Positions 19,002 through 28,813 of a DNA stretch of 64,000 bases are shown here, piece after piece. The first letter of the stretch is position 1. The number at the start of each line of letters is the position of its first letter. The DNA is from Betaproteobacteria bacterium (GTDB lineage Bacteria; Pseudomonadota; Gammaproteobacteria; Burkholderiales; Rhodocyclaceae). Under the pieces are notes generated by a model. That model searched no databases. It saw only the letters and a list, made by a program, of their open reading frames with translations, and was not told the origin of the DNA. The DNA lies in contig JACRAR010000004.1 of the NCBI GenBank assembly GCA_016234745.1, forward strand, positions 17,381 through 81,380. The letters are read 5' to 3'. The position numbers and the translations under genes were made by a program.

Positions 19002-19889
19002 ATGAACATATCGTCCGTTTCCATCAATTTGAGTATCGCGAATTTCCGCACGCAGATGCTAAGCTCACTTATGGATCTCGGCTCTGACGCCAATTCATCC
19101 TTTGCTGACATTGTGTCCGGGCTGCAAACCGGGGGCAACAATCCCCTGGCATCGCAGAATCCGGGCGCACCGTTGGGCGTAGGTTTCGGCGGTTCCTCAG
19201 CCGGATTCAATATGGCATTGAACGATCCGATGTCGGCCTATACGATGATGACCAGGATCAATGTTCTGGATGTCACCTACAAGGCCCAGTATTCCGAATT
19301 GAGCAAGATGGATGCACATCTGCCTCACTTAGCGGAAGCAGCGCAACAATTGGGAAATACAGCCACCACCGATACCCACGACAGCATCGAAGCCAGACTG
19401 CAGGATTTCATCCGGCAGTACAACGCCTGGGTTCAACGCTTCAAGCCCGATGTGCAGCCCCAGGGCGTGCTGGCGAATATCCAGGCAGGCGAACTTCCTC
19501 TGTATGAACTGGATCAGGTCATCGAAAGCAGGTTCATCGGTGCGAAGGATGGGTTGAATGGGCTTGCGGACCTGGGCATCAGCATTGATGCCAATACGGG
19601 GCTGATGTCATTGAACACCAGCCAGCTTGTCGCCGCATTGGCAAACAACAAGCAGGCAGTTGTCGACGCGATTGGAGAATTCAGCACCAAATTTGCCGCA
19701 GAAGCGAATCTGCTGGCTTCCGACGACAATCTGATCCAGCATCGGCTCAATAATCTCAATGGCGCCATTGTCTATATCGACGGCAATGTCGGTGGCTGGC
19801 AAAAGGAGTTTGGCAGTGGCGACGCCGCAAACCCGACCGGGAGAATCGCTCAGGCCTTGGCTGCCTACAATAATGCGACCAGCATATGA
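19002..19889 (+). CDS. FliD-C-terminal-like protein of unknown function
   Basis: 295 residues from the ATG at 19002 (TGGAG nine bases upstream). A longer frame open to 18819 runs through non-conserved sequence. The C-terminal half (GLADLGISIDANTGLMSLN, LVAALANNKQAVVDAIGEFS) resembles the pattern of flagellar cap/hook-associated protein 2 domains, where such helices pack in the D0/D1 core. The N-terminus is Ser/Asn-rich and has no signal peptide. No flagellar genes are near, so this may be a stand-alone relative. Function is open. Confidence 0.6.
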   Translation: MNISSVSINLSIANFRTQMLSSLMDLGSDANSSFADIVSGLQTGGNNPLASQNPGAPLGVGFGGSSAGFNMALNDPMSAYTMMTRINVLDVTYKAQYSELSKMDAHLPHLAEAAQQLGNTATTDTHDSIEARLQDFIRQYNAWVQRFKPDVQPQGVLANIQAGELPLYELDQVIESRFIGAKDGLNGLADLGISIDANTGLMSLNTSQLVAALANNKQAVVDAIGEFSTKFAAEANLLASDDNLIQHRLNNLNGAIVYIDGNVGGWQKEFGSGDAANPTGRIAQALAAYNNATSI

Positions 19890-20042
19890 CCTGATCAGAT
19901 CTGAACTTCATTCAGCCGAAAGTAAGCCGGACGCTCACACCCTGTGAAGGTATTGCCTCGTGCGCCCATTGTTGTCGCAGGACGGTCGGGGCGATATGAT
20001 GGACACAATCACGACGGACGACGGGGTCAAAGGGATGCAACC

Positions 20043-21290
20043 GTGCTGAATACTGCAATGGATAAGGTGTTTGCCGGCCTCGTTACGCGTGGCACGCTCA
20101 CTGTGACAGCGGCGGATGGGCAGCGCTTCACGTTTGGTGATGGCAGTGGCTTGCCGGTCGCCGTGGCATTCGCCGATCGCGGTGCGCAACTGGCATTTAT
20201 GCTCGATCCCGAACTTCGCCTGGGCGAATTGTTCATGGAGGAGCGTTTCAAGGTAGAACAGGGAACGATCTACGATTTCCTCGACCTGGTGCTGCGCGAG
20301 AATGCGGGTGAACCCGATCCGCTTTGGGCGAAGGCGCTTGATCGGATCCGATTCTACCTGCGCCGGCTGACATCGTTGATCGGGCGCAGCGCGGCTCAGG
20401 CCAATGTCGCTCATCATTACGATCTCGATCATCGTCTCTTCAGACTTTTTTTGGATGACGACAATCAATATTCCTGCGCTTATTACGAGGCCCCCGAGGA
20501 CAGCCTGGAAACCGCCCAGCTTGCCAAAATGCGGCATATCGCAGCGAAACTTCACATCCGACCACAAGATCGCATCCTCGACATCGGTTGCGGTTGGGGA
20601 GGCCTCGCGCGCTATCTTTCCAATGTCGCAGGTGCAGCCCATGTGACCGGTATTACCTTGTCCCGGGAGCAGCTGGCCTTGGCGCGCCAGCGTGCTGCAG
20701 CATCGCAAATCAGCGACCGCCTCAATTTCGAACTCACTGACTATCGAGATATGGCGGGCACCTTCGAACGCATCGTGTCGGTCGGCATGTTCGAACATGT
20801 GGGTTTCGCCAGTTATGCAACCTTCTTCCGAAAATGCCGCACCTTGCTTGCGGAAGATGGCGTGATGCTGCTGCATACCATCGGTCAGTGCGACGGTCCC
20901 AACGCACCCAACCCCTGGCTGACGAAATACATCTTTCCCGGCGGCTATCTGCCGGCGCTCTCGGAAATGCTTCCCGCCATCGAGCGCGCCGGCCTCATCG
21001 TCAGCGACATTGAAGTCTTGCGCCTGCACTACGCCACGACACTGCGCCAATGGCGGGAGCGTTTCATGGCGCGGCGCGACGCGGCGAAAGCCCTCTACGA
21101 CGAACGGTTCTGCCGCATGTGGGAATTCTATCTCGCCATGTGCGAGGCAGCTTTTCACCACCAGAATGTCGCCGTATTCCAACTGCAATTGGTTCGTCGC
21201 CAGACGGCAGCGCCGCTGACACGCGAATACATCGGCATTCGGGAAACAGAGCTACGTGCCGCAGAGGCAAGCGTTGAACCGCGTAGGTAG
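20043..21290 (+). CDS. cfa: Cyclopropane-fatty-acyl-phospholipid synthase family methyltransferase
   Basis: SAM-dependent enzyme that methylenates unsaturated acyl chains in membrane phospholipids, or a related fatty acid methyltransferase. An N-terminal lipid-binding domain (to residue about 100) precedes the Rossmann core: HHYDLDHRLFRLFL, SAM motif ILDIGCGWGGLARY, GITLSREQLALA and VGMFEHVGFASY, all typical of the CFA synthase family. A GTG at 20043 with AAGGG upstream is the best start (415 residues); ATG at 20058 is the alternative. It stands alone between unrelated genes. Confidence 0.85.
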   Translation: MLNTAMDKVFAGLVTRGTLTVTAADGQRFTFGDGSGLPVAVAFADRGAQLAFMLDPELRLGELFMEERFKVEQGTIYDFLDLVLRENAGEPDPLWAKALDRIRFYLRRLTSLIGRSAAQANVAHHYDLDHRLFRLFLDDDNQYSCAYYEAPEDSLETAQLAKMRHIAAKLHIRPQDRILDIGCGWGGLARYLSNVAGAAHVTGITLSREQLALARQRAAASQISDRLNFELTDYRDMAGTFERIVSVGMFEHVGFASYATFFRKCRTLLAEDGVMLLHTIGQCDGPNAPNPWLTKYIFPGGYLPALSEMLPAIERAGLIVSDIEVLRLHYATTLRQWRERFMARRDAAKALYDERFCRMWEFYLAMCEAAFHHQNVAVFQLQLVRRQTAAPLTREYIGIRETELRAAEASVEPRR

Positions 21291-21391
21291 CTCACCAAAG
21301 CGATAGGAGAAACTCCAGCTTGTTTTCCTGGAGCGTTGCGTTAGGGCAGAAGCGGCATGCATCGAAAACCTGTCGAATAGAAATACGCTGG

Positions 21392-21961
21392 CTACGCCCT
21401 GCCCTCCATCAGCGCCGCTTCCTGCAACACTTGCTGCAAACGTTCATAGGTCGCTGCCGAGAATCGCGCCCTTGCCGCAGCTTCACCCTCTTTGGCCAGC
21501 GTTCTGCTCAGGACCATGGCATTCGTTGCTACAATTTTTCCAACTTTCTCCGTCAGTGTCTTCAACTTTGGGGAATCTCCCAGCTCGGACAAGCCGTGAC
21601 CCTCCAGATCTGCATGGCGTTTGTCCTGGTTCTGTATCTGCTCCAGGCTAGTGACGATGGACTTTCGACCGTCGAGTTCATAAATGAGATAGAAATTATC
21701 CTTGGGTCGCGCCTTGCGCTTCCTGCGCACAAAATCCATGGCCTCGGAAAAAGTATCAAAGCTGCGCTGCTTTGATACGGAAGTCCTGGCGCAGTATCGA
21801 TTCTGCGCACTCTTCCCGACCGCCCATCCATTGAGGTACCAGAGCGTTTCGCCAGGACTGCGCATTTCAAAGACGTTGCCTGGTTCTGCTGCAGGACAAG
21901 CGCATTCCGGTTCCTGAAGGTGGTCCACAAAAATATACAATTTCCCTTGGTACTCTGCCAT
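21392..21961 (-). CDS. Protein of unknown function
   Basis: 190 residues from the ATG at 21961 (GGGAAG about ten bases upstream); a frame open to 22147 adds a hydrophobic stretch with poor support. The N-terminal part has a Cys-containing loop (PECACPAAEPG) and aromatic residues (LWYLNGWAVG). The C-terminal 70 residues are predicted helical and charged (LTEKVGKIVATNAMVLSRTL, ATYERLQQVLQEA). No catalytic motif, no close family recognised. Confidence 0.55.
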   Translation of the reverse strand: MAEYQGKLYIFVDHLQEPECACPAAEPGNVFEMRSPGETLWYLNGWAVGKSAQNRYCARTSVSKQRSFDTFSEAMDFVRRKRKARPKDNFYLIYELDGRKSIVTSLEQIQNQDKRHADLEGHGLSELGDSPKLKTLTEKVGKIVATNAMVLSRTLAKEGEAAARARFSAATYERLQQVLQEAALMEGRA

Positions 21962-22654
21962 AGCCTTATTACTTCCCTTGATTTGATTTAGTGGGCAAAC
22001 AAGTTGAAAAGAAATACTTCCATGCGCCACGATAGCGACAGGGAGGGAAATCAGTCCGATTGGCGCCAGAAACCAACGCCATAGCGGGCAGGCAAAAGCG
22101 TGTTGGGAATAGTGTCCAGAAAGTAAGGCAACGCTGCTGCGCTCCATGTTCTAGTGGACGTATCGCAAGAGAAACTCGTCTCAAGATTCCATGGGCAAGG
22201 CAGTTTTTTGGGCCTCGACCGCAAGCTGTCTGAAAAGCTGGCAGCTTGTCACTTCAGGAGGCTGGAATCCTAACATACCGATTAGAACTATCAACCGAAA
22301 TCTGCAATGTTTCTCTGTGGAATTCCGTATTACCGAACGGATTCTCTGAATAGCCGTTTATGCAGCCGTATTAGCAAGCAGTGAAAGATCACTTGCTTGC
22401 CCCTGCATTGGAAGAAGTGGCCGCAGCAGGTCAGGCTTGATGGATATGACCAACTACGTGCGCCTGGCTGCTTTCCCATGCCAGGTGTCGAAAACACGAT
22501 GCGCTGCATCAAGCTGGCGCAACCTGATCCCGATGATTCTGGGACAACCCTTGGGCGTCAGGGCTGGCGGCGCTCGCAATATGATCGCTGATGGTTTGGG
22601 TTTGAGCTAATATATCCTCCCACCGGCTTTCACACCATAAAACTGCTTATCGCT
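21962..22654. other. Long intergenic stretch with possible decayed coding sequence
   Basis: 693 bp. A short frame from about 22440 to a TAA at 22609-22611 (starting MDMTNYVRLAAF, containing NLIPMILGQPLGVRAGG) could be a gene remnant, but I cannot assign it. The rest holds no recognisable gene, RNA or repeat. Confidence 0.3.
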
Positions 22655-25252
22655 ATGTACCGCTTTAGCGCCCCGCTCGCAGCAGCGATACTCGCTTTCC
22701 TGCTCTCAGCCATGATCGCGACCTGCCTGATCTGGTTATCGGAAAAACAGAATCTTCTAGTGGAACAAACACGCATCGCTGATGTGGCGAAAGATCATGC
22801 GCATGCCCTTGAATCCAACATCGAACAGGCCTTGTCGGCTACCTACACTTTGGCTGCCCTGGTACGCCAGGGAAAAGGCGAAATCAGCAATCTCGAGGAA
22901 GTTGCAGGACATTTGCTTCGATATTATCCCGGCGTCTCATCTTTGGCATTGTCGCCAGGGGGCGTCATCCGCCACGCTGTGCCACTGGCAGGCAACGAAA
23001 AAACCATTGGATTCGACCAACTGAAGGACCCGGTTCAGAGCAAAGAAGCCTTTATCGCACGCGACACGGGAAAGCTGACCCTGGCAGGACCGATGTTTCT
23101 TGTGCAGGGTGGCATGGGTGCTGTCGGGCGCCTGCCGGTATTTCTTAATGACGCCATGGGCAAGTCTTACTTCTGGGGATTCACTAATGTTGTGATACGT
23201 TTCCCCGACGTGCTGGTAGGCGCAAGACTGCCGCAATTGATCGACCAGGGCATTGATTACCAGCTTTGGCGCATACATCCGGAGAGCGGAGAAAAACTGA
23301 TCATCGCTGCCTCCTCGCCCAATGCCCTCATCGATCCCATTGAGCAAAACCTCGATTTGGCATATGGCAACTGGACTTTGAGCGTTGCGCCAACCAATGG
23401 ATGGGGTAACCCTCGCGAACTCTGGTTCAAAAGTGTGCTTGGTTTGTTGTTCAGTCTGTTGCTGAGCTATATGGCTTTGCTGGTGATGAAGCTGCGCATT
23501 CACCGAACCGAGCTTGAGCACAAAGTGGCCGGACGCACCCAGGCATTGGCAAAGGCAAATGAGGATTTGGCGGGTCGGGAATCCTTGCTCAAACAAATTC
23601 TTGATACATCCAGCGTGGCCATCTTTCTGGTCGATATGCAAGGGCGCATCACAAAGGCCAACAGGCGCATGGCCGAGATGTTTGGCTGGCCTGTTGAAAT
23701 GCTGGAGGGAAATGAATATGTCGCGCTAGTTCATCCCTCAGAAAGGGAGATCGGTCGCCAAAAGATGCTTGCTTTGCTGGCAAGCACCATCCCTTCCGTC
23801 GATCTGGACCGGCTTTACTGCCGTGCCGATCACACTGAATTCTGGGGGCACCTGACCGGAAGGCGGTTCTACGACAACAGCGGCAAGGAGCATGGACTGA
23901 TCGGCGTAATCGCGGATATCACCGAGCGCAAGAGAATTGAAGAAAAGCTGCAGCAGCAGAACAAGGTGCTTTCTGCCGTCATCGAAAACTTTCCGGGTGC
24001 GATCTCGCTGTTCGATGCCAACTTCCGCCTAGCGGCATACAACAACCAATTCAAAATGCTGCTGGGCTTGCCGGATTCCCTGTTCGAAAAACCGGATGTG
24101 TATTTCGAGGACTTTATTCGCTACAACGCGGAGCGGGGGGAATATGGACCCGGCGATCCGGAGAAACTGGTCACTGCCATTGTAAACCGTGCCCGCGACT
24201 TCCAACCGCACAAGATTGAGCGCGTGCGCTCCAACGGAACAGCCCTGGAAATTCGCGGTATGCCGCTACCCGGTGGCGGCTTCGTCACTACTTACGTCGA
24301 TATCACCGAACGCAAGCAAGCTGAGAAGAAACTCTCCCTCGCCGCCAGCGTTTTCACTCATGCACTCGAAGGCATTGCGATCACCGATGCCGAGGGCAAG
24401 ATCATCGATGTCAATGACACTTTCAGCTTCATAACGGGCTACAGTCGCGACGAAGTCCTGGGGCACAACCCGCGCATCCTCAGTTCTGGACGACACAGCA
24501 GGGATTTCTTTACGGCCATGTGGCGCTCCCTGACGGAGAAGGGCCAATGGTTTGGGGAAATCTGGAACCGGCGCAAGAATGGCGAAGTCTATGCCGAGAC
24601 GCTGAACATCAGTGCCGTTTTGGATGCCCAAGGCAAGCCCCAACAATATGTCGCCCTGTTCTCGGACATCACCGAACGCAAGCAGATTGAGGGTCAAGTG
24701 CAAGAATTGGCATTCTATGACCCCCTGACCAAGCTGCCGAACCGCCGCCTGCTCAGCGACCGCCTGAGCCAGGCCATGGCCGCATGCAGGCGCATTGGCT
24801 TCCACGGGGCATTGATGTTCCTTGATCTGGACAACTTCAAGCCGCTTAATGACAAGCATGGGCACGTGGTCGGTGACCTGCTGTTGATTGAAGCGGCGGC
24901 GCGACTCAAGAGTTGCGTTCGCGAGATGGACACCGTGGCGCGTTTCGGTGGCGATGAGTTTGTCGTAATGATTAGCGAACTGGATGTGGATGTAAAGGAA
25001 TCTGCCGAACAAGCCGGCATCATTGCGGAAAAAATTCGGGCAGCACTGTCAAGGCCGTATCTGCTAAAAATTCAGCGTGAAGGAAACGTGACAGCAACCG
25101 TAGAGCATCATTGCACAGCAAGCATCGGGGTGGTTTTGTTCGGCCAGCATGAAGCCGGGCAAGACGACTTGCTTAAATGTGCCGATGCGGCGATGTATCA
25201 GGCCAAACAGGAGGGACGCAATTTGATCCGGTTTTATGAGCCGAATCCTTGA
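22655..25252 (+). CDS. CHASE-PAS-PAS-PAS-GGDEF diguanylate cyclase
   Basis: 865 residues, inner-membrane sensor that makes c-di-GMP. Order: N-terminal membrane segment (residues about 5-30), periplasmic CHASE domain (to about 265), a second membrane segment (FKSVLGLLFSLLLSYMALLV), a short coiled coil, three PAS modules (about 310-420, 430-555, 560-680) and a C-terminal GGDEF domain. The active site RFGGDEF is intact at about 763-769, and RxxD (REMD) five residues before it is the product-inhibition I-site. No EAL domain follows. The ligand is unknown. It is a single gene upstream of the envelope cluster. Confidence 0.9.
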   Translation: MYRFSAPLAAAILAFLLSAMIATCLIWLSEKQNLLVEQTRIADVAKDHAHALESNIEQALSATYTLAALVRQGKGEISNLEEVAGHLLRYYPGVSSLALSPGGVIRHAVPLAGNEKTIGFDQLKDPVQSKEAFIARDTGKLTLAGPMFLVQGGMGAVGRLPVFLNDAMGKSYFWGFTNVVIRFPDVLVGARLPQLIDQGIDYQLWRIHPESGEKLIIAASSPNALIDPIEQNLDLAYGNWTLSVAPTNGWGNPRELWFKSVLGLLFSLLLSYMALLVMKLRIHRTELEHKVAGRTQALAKANEDLAGRESLLKQILDTSSVAIFLVDMQGRITKANRRMAEMFGWPVEMLEGNEYVALVHPSEREIGRQKMLALLASTIPSVDLDRLYCRADHTEFWGHLTGRRFYDNSGKEHGLIGVIADITERKRIEEKLQQQNKVLSAVIENFPGAISLFDANFRLAAYNNQFKMLLGLPDSLFEKPDVYFEDFIRYNAERGEYGPGDPEKLVTAIVNRARDFQPHKIERVRSNGTALEIRGMPLPGGGFVTTYVDITERKQAEKKLSLAASVFTHALEGIAITDAEGKIIDVNDTFSFITGYSRDEVLGHNPRILSSGRHSRDFFTAMWRSLTEKGQWFGEIWNRRKNGEVYAETLNISAVLDAQGKPQQYVALFSDITERKQIEGQVQELAFYDPLTKLPNRRLLSDRLSQAMAACRRIGFHGALMFLDLDNFKPLNDKHGHVVGDLLLIEAAARLKSCVREMDTVARFGGDEFVVMISELDVDVKESAEQAGIIAEKIRAALSRPYLLKIQREGNVTATVEHHCTASIGVVLFGQHEAGQDDLLKCADAAMYQAKQEGRNLIRFYEPNP

Positions 25253-25623
25253 GTGACAATATGTCCGGCATCAAAATGACATAAGGTTGGGCAGGTCAAC
25301 AAACAGACTGTTTTCTACAATCGTCGAAACATTCTGAAACACAATCCTCAGTGCCGAAACGACTGATTCATAGTTCGCGGCATTACACTCTCTATATTCC
25401 CTGGTTGCGCAATGGTGACGAAGTGCTCTAAGTCCTTGTCGCCACTATGCAAGAAAGTTGCTGCTTGGTTTCTTGGCACAATTTTGTATCGGCGCGGAAC
25501 TCAGGAATCGTAGCCATTCCAGTTGAGAATTGATCGTTCCAGGAAGGGCTTTCTGTCGCCCGGGGAGTCATCATATGAAAATCCAGGACTGAAACTCAAC
25601 GAAATGCACCATAGGAAATAGTC
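25253..25623. other. Intergenic region upstream of the yceI-ABC cluster
   Basis: 371 bp without a convincing gene. It contains the candidate sigma-54 site listed separately. A frame on the opposite strand running into yceI is a shadow. Confidence 0.4.
25473..25488 (+). promoter_or_regulatory. Candidate sigma-54 promoter
   Basis: TTGGCAC (25473-25479), four bases, then TTGTA (25484-25488). This matches the -24/-12 consensus TTGGCAC-N4-TTGCW except for C to T in the -12 element. It lies about 140 bp upstream of yceI and points toward it. The substitution at a usually invariant position keeps confidence low. Confidence 0.3.
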
Positions 25624-26196
25624 ATGTTGAAACTCATGCTTAAGACATTTCTGCTGTTGGCCGCGCTTGCCGCATTGACCGCAGAAGCGATTGCTACGCC
25701 GCGAGTTGTCGTACCCAATCAAAGCGAGATCCTGTTCACCGTAAAGGAAATGGGTGTTCCAGTGTCCGGCCGGTTTAGGCGGTTCGAGGCATTCGTCGAT
25801 ATCGATGACACCAAGCCAGAGCGGTCGAAGGCAGAGTTGCGCATCGAAATCCGTTCGCTGACGACGGGTAACGACGATGCGGACGCCATCGCCGTCGATG
25901 CAAACTGGTTGGATGCAGTGCACGCGCCCTATGCAATCTACAAAAGCAGTGCCATTCGTTCGGTAAGTCCGGGACGTTACGAAGCGAAAGGTGCGCTCAC
26001 CATCCGAAACCAGACCCGGGATTTGATCATGCAATTCACGAGCACGAAACAAGCCAGCGGTAATTTGGATGTTTCCGGTGAGTTCGTCATCAATCGTTCC
26101 GATTTCGGAATCGGTGGTGGCGAATGGCATGAGGCGAATGTCGTAGCAAAGGAAATTGCCGTAATAGTTCACCTTGTCCTAGCACCAGGCAAATGA
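25624..26196 (+). CDS. YceI family periplasmic lipid-binding-type protein
   Basis: 190 residues with a signal peptide (LMLKTFLLLAALAALTAEAIA, cleaved near ATP). The rest is the YceI beta-barrel: VVVPNQSEILFTVKEMGVPV, then GRFRRFEAFVDIDD, and FVINRSDFGIGGGEWHEAN near the C-terminus. Characterised members bind isoprenoid or other amphiphilic ligands in the periplasm. Its stop overlaps the ATG of the ABC ATPase (ATGA), so it is the first gene of a coupled operon that also contains a second YceI-like protein. Confidence 0.85.
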   Translation: MLKLMLKTFLLLAALAALTAEAIATPRVVVPNQSEILFTVKEMGVPVSGRFRRFEAFVDIDDTKPERSKAELRIEIRSLTTGNDDADAIAVDANWLDAVHAPYAIYKSSAIRSVSPGRYEAKGALTIRNQTRDLIMQFTSTKQASGNLDVSGEFVINRSDFGIGGGEWHEANVVAKEIAVIVHLVLAPGK

Positions 26197-26912
26197 AGCT
26201 CGTTCCGCAGAGCGCGCAACCCTCGCCTGATGGCGCCACGCCTATTTTGGACATTCGAAATGTATCCCTGCATTTTGACGAGGGGCGAGCCAAGGCGGTC
26301 AATGGCGTGGATCTGCGCATAGCGGAGGGAGAATTCGTTGCTATAGATGGTCCGAGCGGCAGCGGGAAATCCAGTCTGCTGAACCTGATCGGCGCGCTTG
26401 ACGTCCCGACATGTGGTGAAATCTATTTTCGGGGTCAGCCCTATTCCGGTATTGCCGACATGGCGCTTTTTCGAAGTCGTCACATCGGATTCGTCTTCCA
26501 AACTTTTAACCTGATTCCTACGCTTTCAGCGCTGGAAAACGTCATGATTCCAGTCCTTGGCCATTCTTGGTCCGCCGCGAGGCAAAGGAGCAAGGCGGCT
26601 TCGCTGCTATCGGGGATGGGCTTGGCCGATCGCTTGCATTGCTTTCCGGCAACATTGTCGGGAGGAGAACGCCAGCGTGTGGCCATTGCCAGGTCGATGA
26701 TCAACGACCCCGGCCTTATTCTTGCCGATGAACCGACGGGTAGTCTGGATAGCGTGAATGCGCAGCAAGTGTTGGAATTGCTAATCGGCTCACGGGAGGA
26801 AAGACAAATCACCTTGGTCATGGTGACCCATGATCGAAGCATCTCTGCGCGCGCTGATCGGGTCATCCACATGCACGATGGCAGGAACGAGTCCTTGGGC
26901 GAAGGGGGATGA
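26193..26912 (+). CDS. ABC transporter ATP-binding protein, LolD/MacB type
   Basis: 239-residue nucleotide-binding subunit. Walker A is GPSGSGKSS, the Q-loop FVFQTFNLIPTLSALENV, the signature LSGGERQRVAIARS, Walker B LILADEPTGSLDS and the switch His in VMVTHD. The pattern belongs to the LolD/MacB/FtsE group that works with FtsX-like permeases and acts on periplasmic or membrane-embedded substrates rather than classic import. Overlaps its neighbours on both sides by 4 bp. Confidence 0.92.
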   Translation: MKLVPQSAQPSPDGATPILDIRNVSLHFDEGRAKAVNGVDLRIAEGEFVAIDGPSGSGKSSLLNLIGALDVPTCGEIYFRGQPYSGIADMALFRSRHIGFVFQTFNLIPTLSALENVMIPVLGHSWSAARQRSKAASLLSGMGLADRLHCFPATLSGGERQRVAIARSMINDPGLILADEPTGSLDSVNAQQVLELLIGSREERQITLVMVTHDRSISARADRVIHMHDGRNESLGEGG

Positions 26913-28036
26913 ACCTGCTTTCACTTGCGCTCGGCAATTTGCGGCACCGGCCGGCTCGCAGCAGCTTGACCGTTTCCGCGATCGCTCTCGGAATAGCTGC
27001 AGTGGTTGCCTTGACCACGATCGCATGGGGCTTCGAGGCGAGTTGGCAAAAGGCGAACGATGCCAGAGGTACCGACTTGATCGTTACCCGGACCGGCAGC
27101 CAGAACGCAATGCCTTCGCCATTCGTAGGCGCGGCACTACTCGATCAGCTGGCGCATTACCCGCACGTCCAGGAAGTCGCCGGCCTGTTGAGCGAAATGC
27201 TGAGCATCGGTGAGCAAAGCCCGCCGATATTTGTTTTCGGTTGGGCTTACGGAAGCTATCTTTGGGATCACCTAAAACTCCTTCAAGGACGCTGGCCCGC
27301 CGACCGGAACGAACCGGTTGCTGTCCTCGGTGTCCTCGCAGCGGAAATGCTGCACAAAAGCATCGGCGATCGTATCGAACTGGAAGGGCAAACGCTGCAG
27401 GTAATCGGAATATTCCAAAGTTCTGCCCTGGTGGAGAACGGCGCTGTCCTGATTACCTTGGACCGGGCACAGTCAATCACCGACAAACCCAATAAAGTCA
27501 ACGTGCTGAATATCAAGATGGACAAAACAGCCACAGAGGCAGATGCGAGTTTTGTCAAAGAGCAGGTTAGCAAGACGCTCCCAGGCTTCGCGGCGATAAC
27601 CTCCGGCGAACTCGTCAGTCGAAATACCGTGGTCAAGATCGCCAAGGCCATGAGCCACGTCACAATCCTGATTGCAACCCTCGTCGGGGCTCTGGTCGTC
27701 TTCAACACCATGTTGATGAGCATCAACGAACGAACTCGGGAAATTGGTGTGCTTCAAGCGCTGGGCTGGCCGCGCTCAAGGATCATGTACATGATCATCT
27801 GCGAGTCGGCAATGCTGGCGCTGCTGGGGGGGCTGATCGGAATCGCCGTGGGCATATTGCTTGCAATCGGTCTCGAACATACCGAACTCATGCGCGGCAA
27901 GATAGACGCGATTTTCTCCATCCCATTTTGCCTTGCTGTCCTTGGTTTGTCGGTATTCCTCGGGGTAGGCGGAGGTATTTATCCGGCACGCATGGCCGCA
28001 CGCTTGTCCCCTGCCCAGGCGCTGCGCCATGAATAG
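26909..28036 (+). CDS. ABC transporter permease, FtsX/LolE-like
   Basis: 375 residues: one N-terminal membrane helix (SSLTVSAIALGIAAVVALTTI), a periplasmic domain of about 220 residues, then three C-terminal helices (from about residues 250, 300 and 345), the MacB-PCD/FtsX layout. The cytoplasmic loop INERTREIGVLQALGWPRSRI is the coupling segment contacting the ATPase. Such transporters extract lipoproteins or transmit force to periplasmic partners. The next gene starts inside its last codons. Confidence 0.9.
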   Translation: MNLLSLALGNLRHRPARSSLTVSAIALGIAAVVALTTIAWGFEASWQKANDARGTDLIVTRTGSQNAMPSPFVGAALLDQLAHYPHVQEVAGLLSEMLSIGEQSPPIFVFGWAYGSYLWDHLKLLQGRWPADRNEPVAVLGVLAAEMLHKSIGDRIELEGQTLQVIGIFQSSALVENGAVLITLDRAQSITDKPNKVNVLNIKMDKTATEADASFVKEQVSKTLPGFAAITSGELVSRNTVVKIAKAMSHVTILIATLVGALVVFNTMLMSINERTREIGVLQALGWPRSRIMYMIICESAMLALLGGLIGIAVGILLAIGLEHTELMRGKIDAIFSIPFCLAVLGLSVFLGVGGGIYPARMAARLSPAQALRHE

Positions 28037-28811
28037 ACAGGTAGCTCCGCTGTTGGTCATTGCACTGCTGGCCGGGTGCGGGCAGTCCTGGGCGACTGAC
28101 AGCCGGGAGACGCCGCCCGGGTTGTTGGAGGCAGTACAGCAAGCGCGGTATTCAGACGGATTCGAGGTGAGGCTTGCGATAACGACAGTCGATGCGCAAA
28201 AGGTTCGTTCACCTCCCATCAAGATCGCCGTAATTGGGCAGGCAAGCGCAGAAAGGCAAAGATTCCTGGTCAGGGGTATCTCGCCTGAAGCCGTTCGCAA
28301 CCACTATCTTGTGACCGCGAAGAATGCGGCTGGCCCCATCAACGCCTTCGAATATGGGCCGGATGACGAGGGCCATCCTATTTCAGTCGATCCGTTTGCC
28401 GGGCTTTTCAAGACCGATTTTGTGATTTGGGATTTGTTCGGTACGTGGTGGGATTGGCCTCGCCAGACAGCAGAAGGATTGGGAGAAGTAAATGGGCGCA
28501 GGTGTCTTTGGGTCAGATCCAGGCCGGCTGCGCTTTTGCAGATCAAGGAAGTTGTCAGTTGCGTGGACAAAGAATTTGCATTGGCGCTAAGCACCAAGGT
28601 TTACGATTCACAAAACCGTTTGCGCCGCACCATCCGGGTTGAGAAGCTGATACGAAAGAACAGCAATGCAGGATTGATGGCGAAAAAAATCACCATCGCT
28701 GATGAACGCGGCGCATATTCGGAAATAGACGTATATGGAGGGGACGAGCAATACCAGGTGGAATCTGAAACCTTCGGCGTTCTGGAACGCCTGCTAGGCA
28801 AGTCGAATTAG
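28029..28811 (+). CDS. Lipoprotein-like, LolA-type outer-membrane lipoprotein-sorting protein
   Basis: 260 residues. The N-terminus VAPLLVIALLAGCGQS has a lipobox (LAGC), so it is probably a lipoprotein. The mature part shows the half-barrel pattern of LolA-like lipoprotein-sorting proteins (COG2834-type): GLGEVNGRRCLWV, VYDSQNRLRRTIRVEKL and YSEIDVYGGDEQYQVESETF. An ABC transporter of LolD/LolE type directly upstream supports a role in shuttling a lipidated substrate across the periplasm. It overlaps the permease gene by 8 bp. Confidence 0.7.
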   Translation: MNRQVAPLLVIALLAGCGQSWATDSRETPPGLLEAVQQARYSDGFEVRLAITTVDAQKVRSPPIKIAVIGQASAERQRFLVRGISPEAVRNHYLVTAKNAAGPINAFEYGPDDEGHPISVDPFAGLFKTDFVIWDLFGTWWDWPRQTAEGLGEVNGRRCLWVRSRPAALLQIKEVVSCVDKEFALALSTKVYDSQNRLRRTIRVEKLIRKNSNAGLMAKKITIADERGAYSEIDVYGGDEQYQVESETFGVLERLLGKSN

Positions 28812-28813
28812 CC

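Noticed and set aside
19935..21188. 417-codon minus-strand frame opposite the cyclopropane synthase gene
   Set aside because: The plus frame has the SAM-binding and CFA motifs; the antisense frame shows none.
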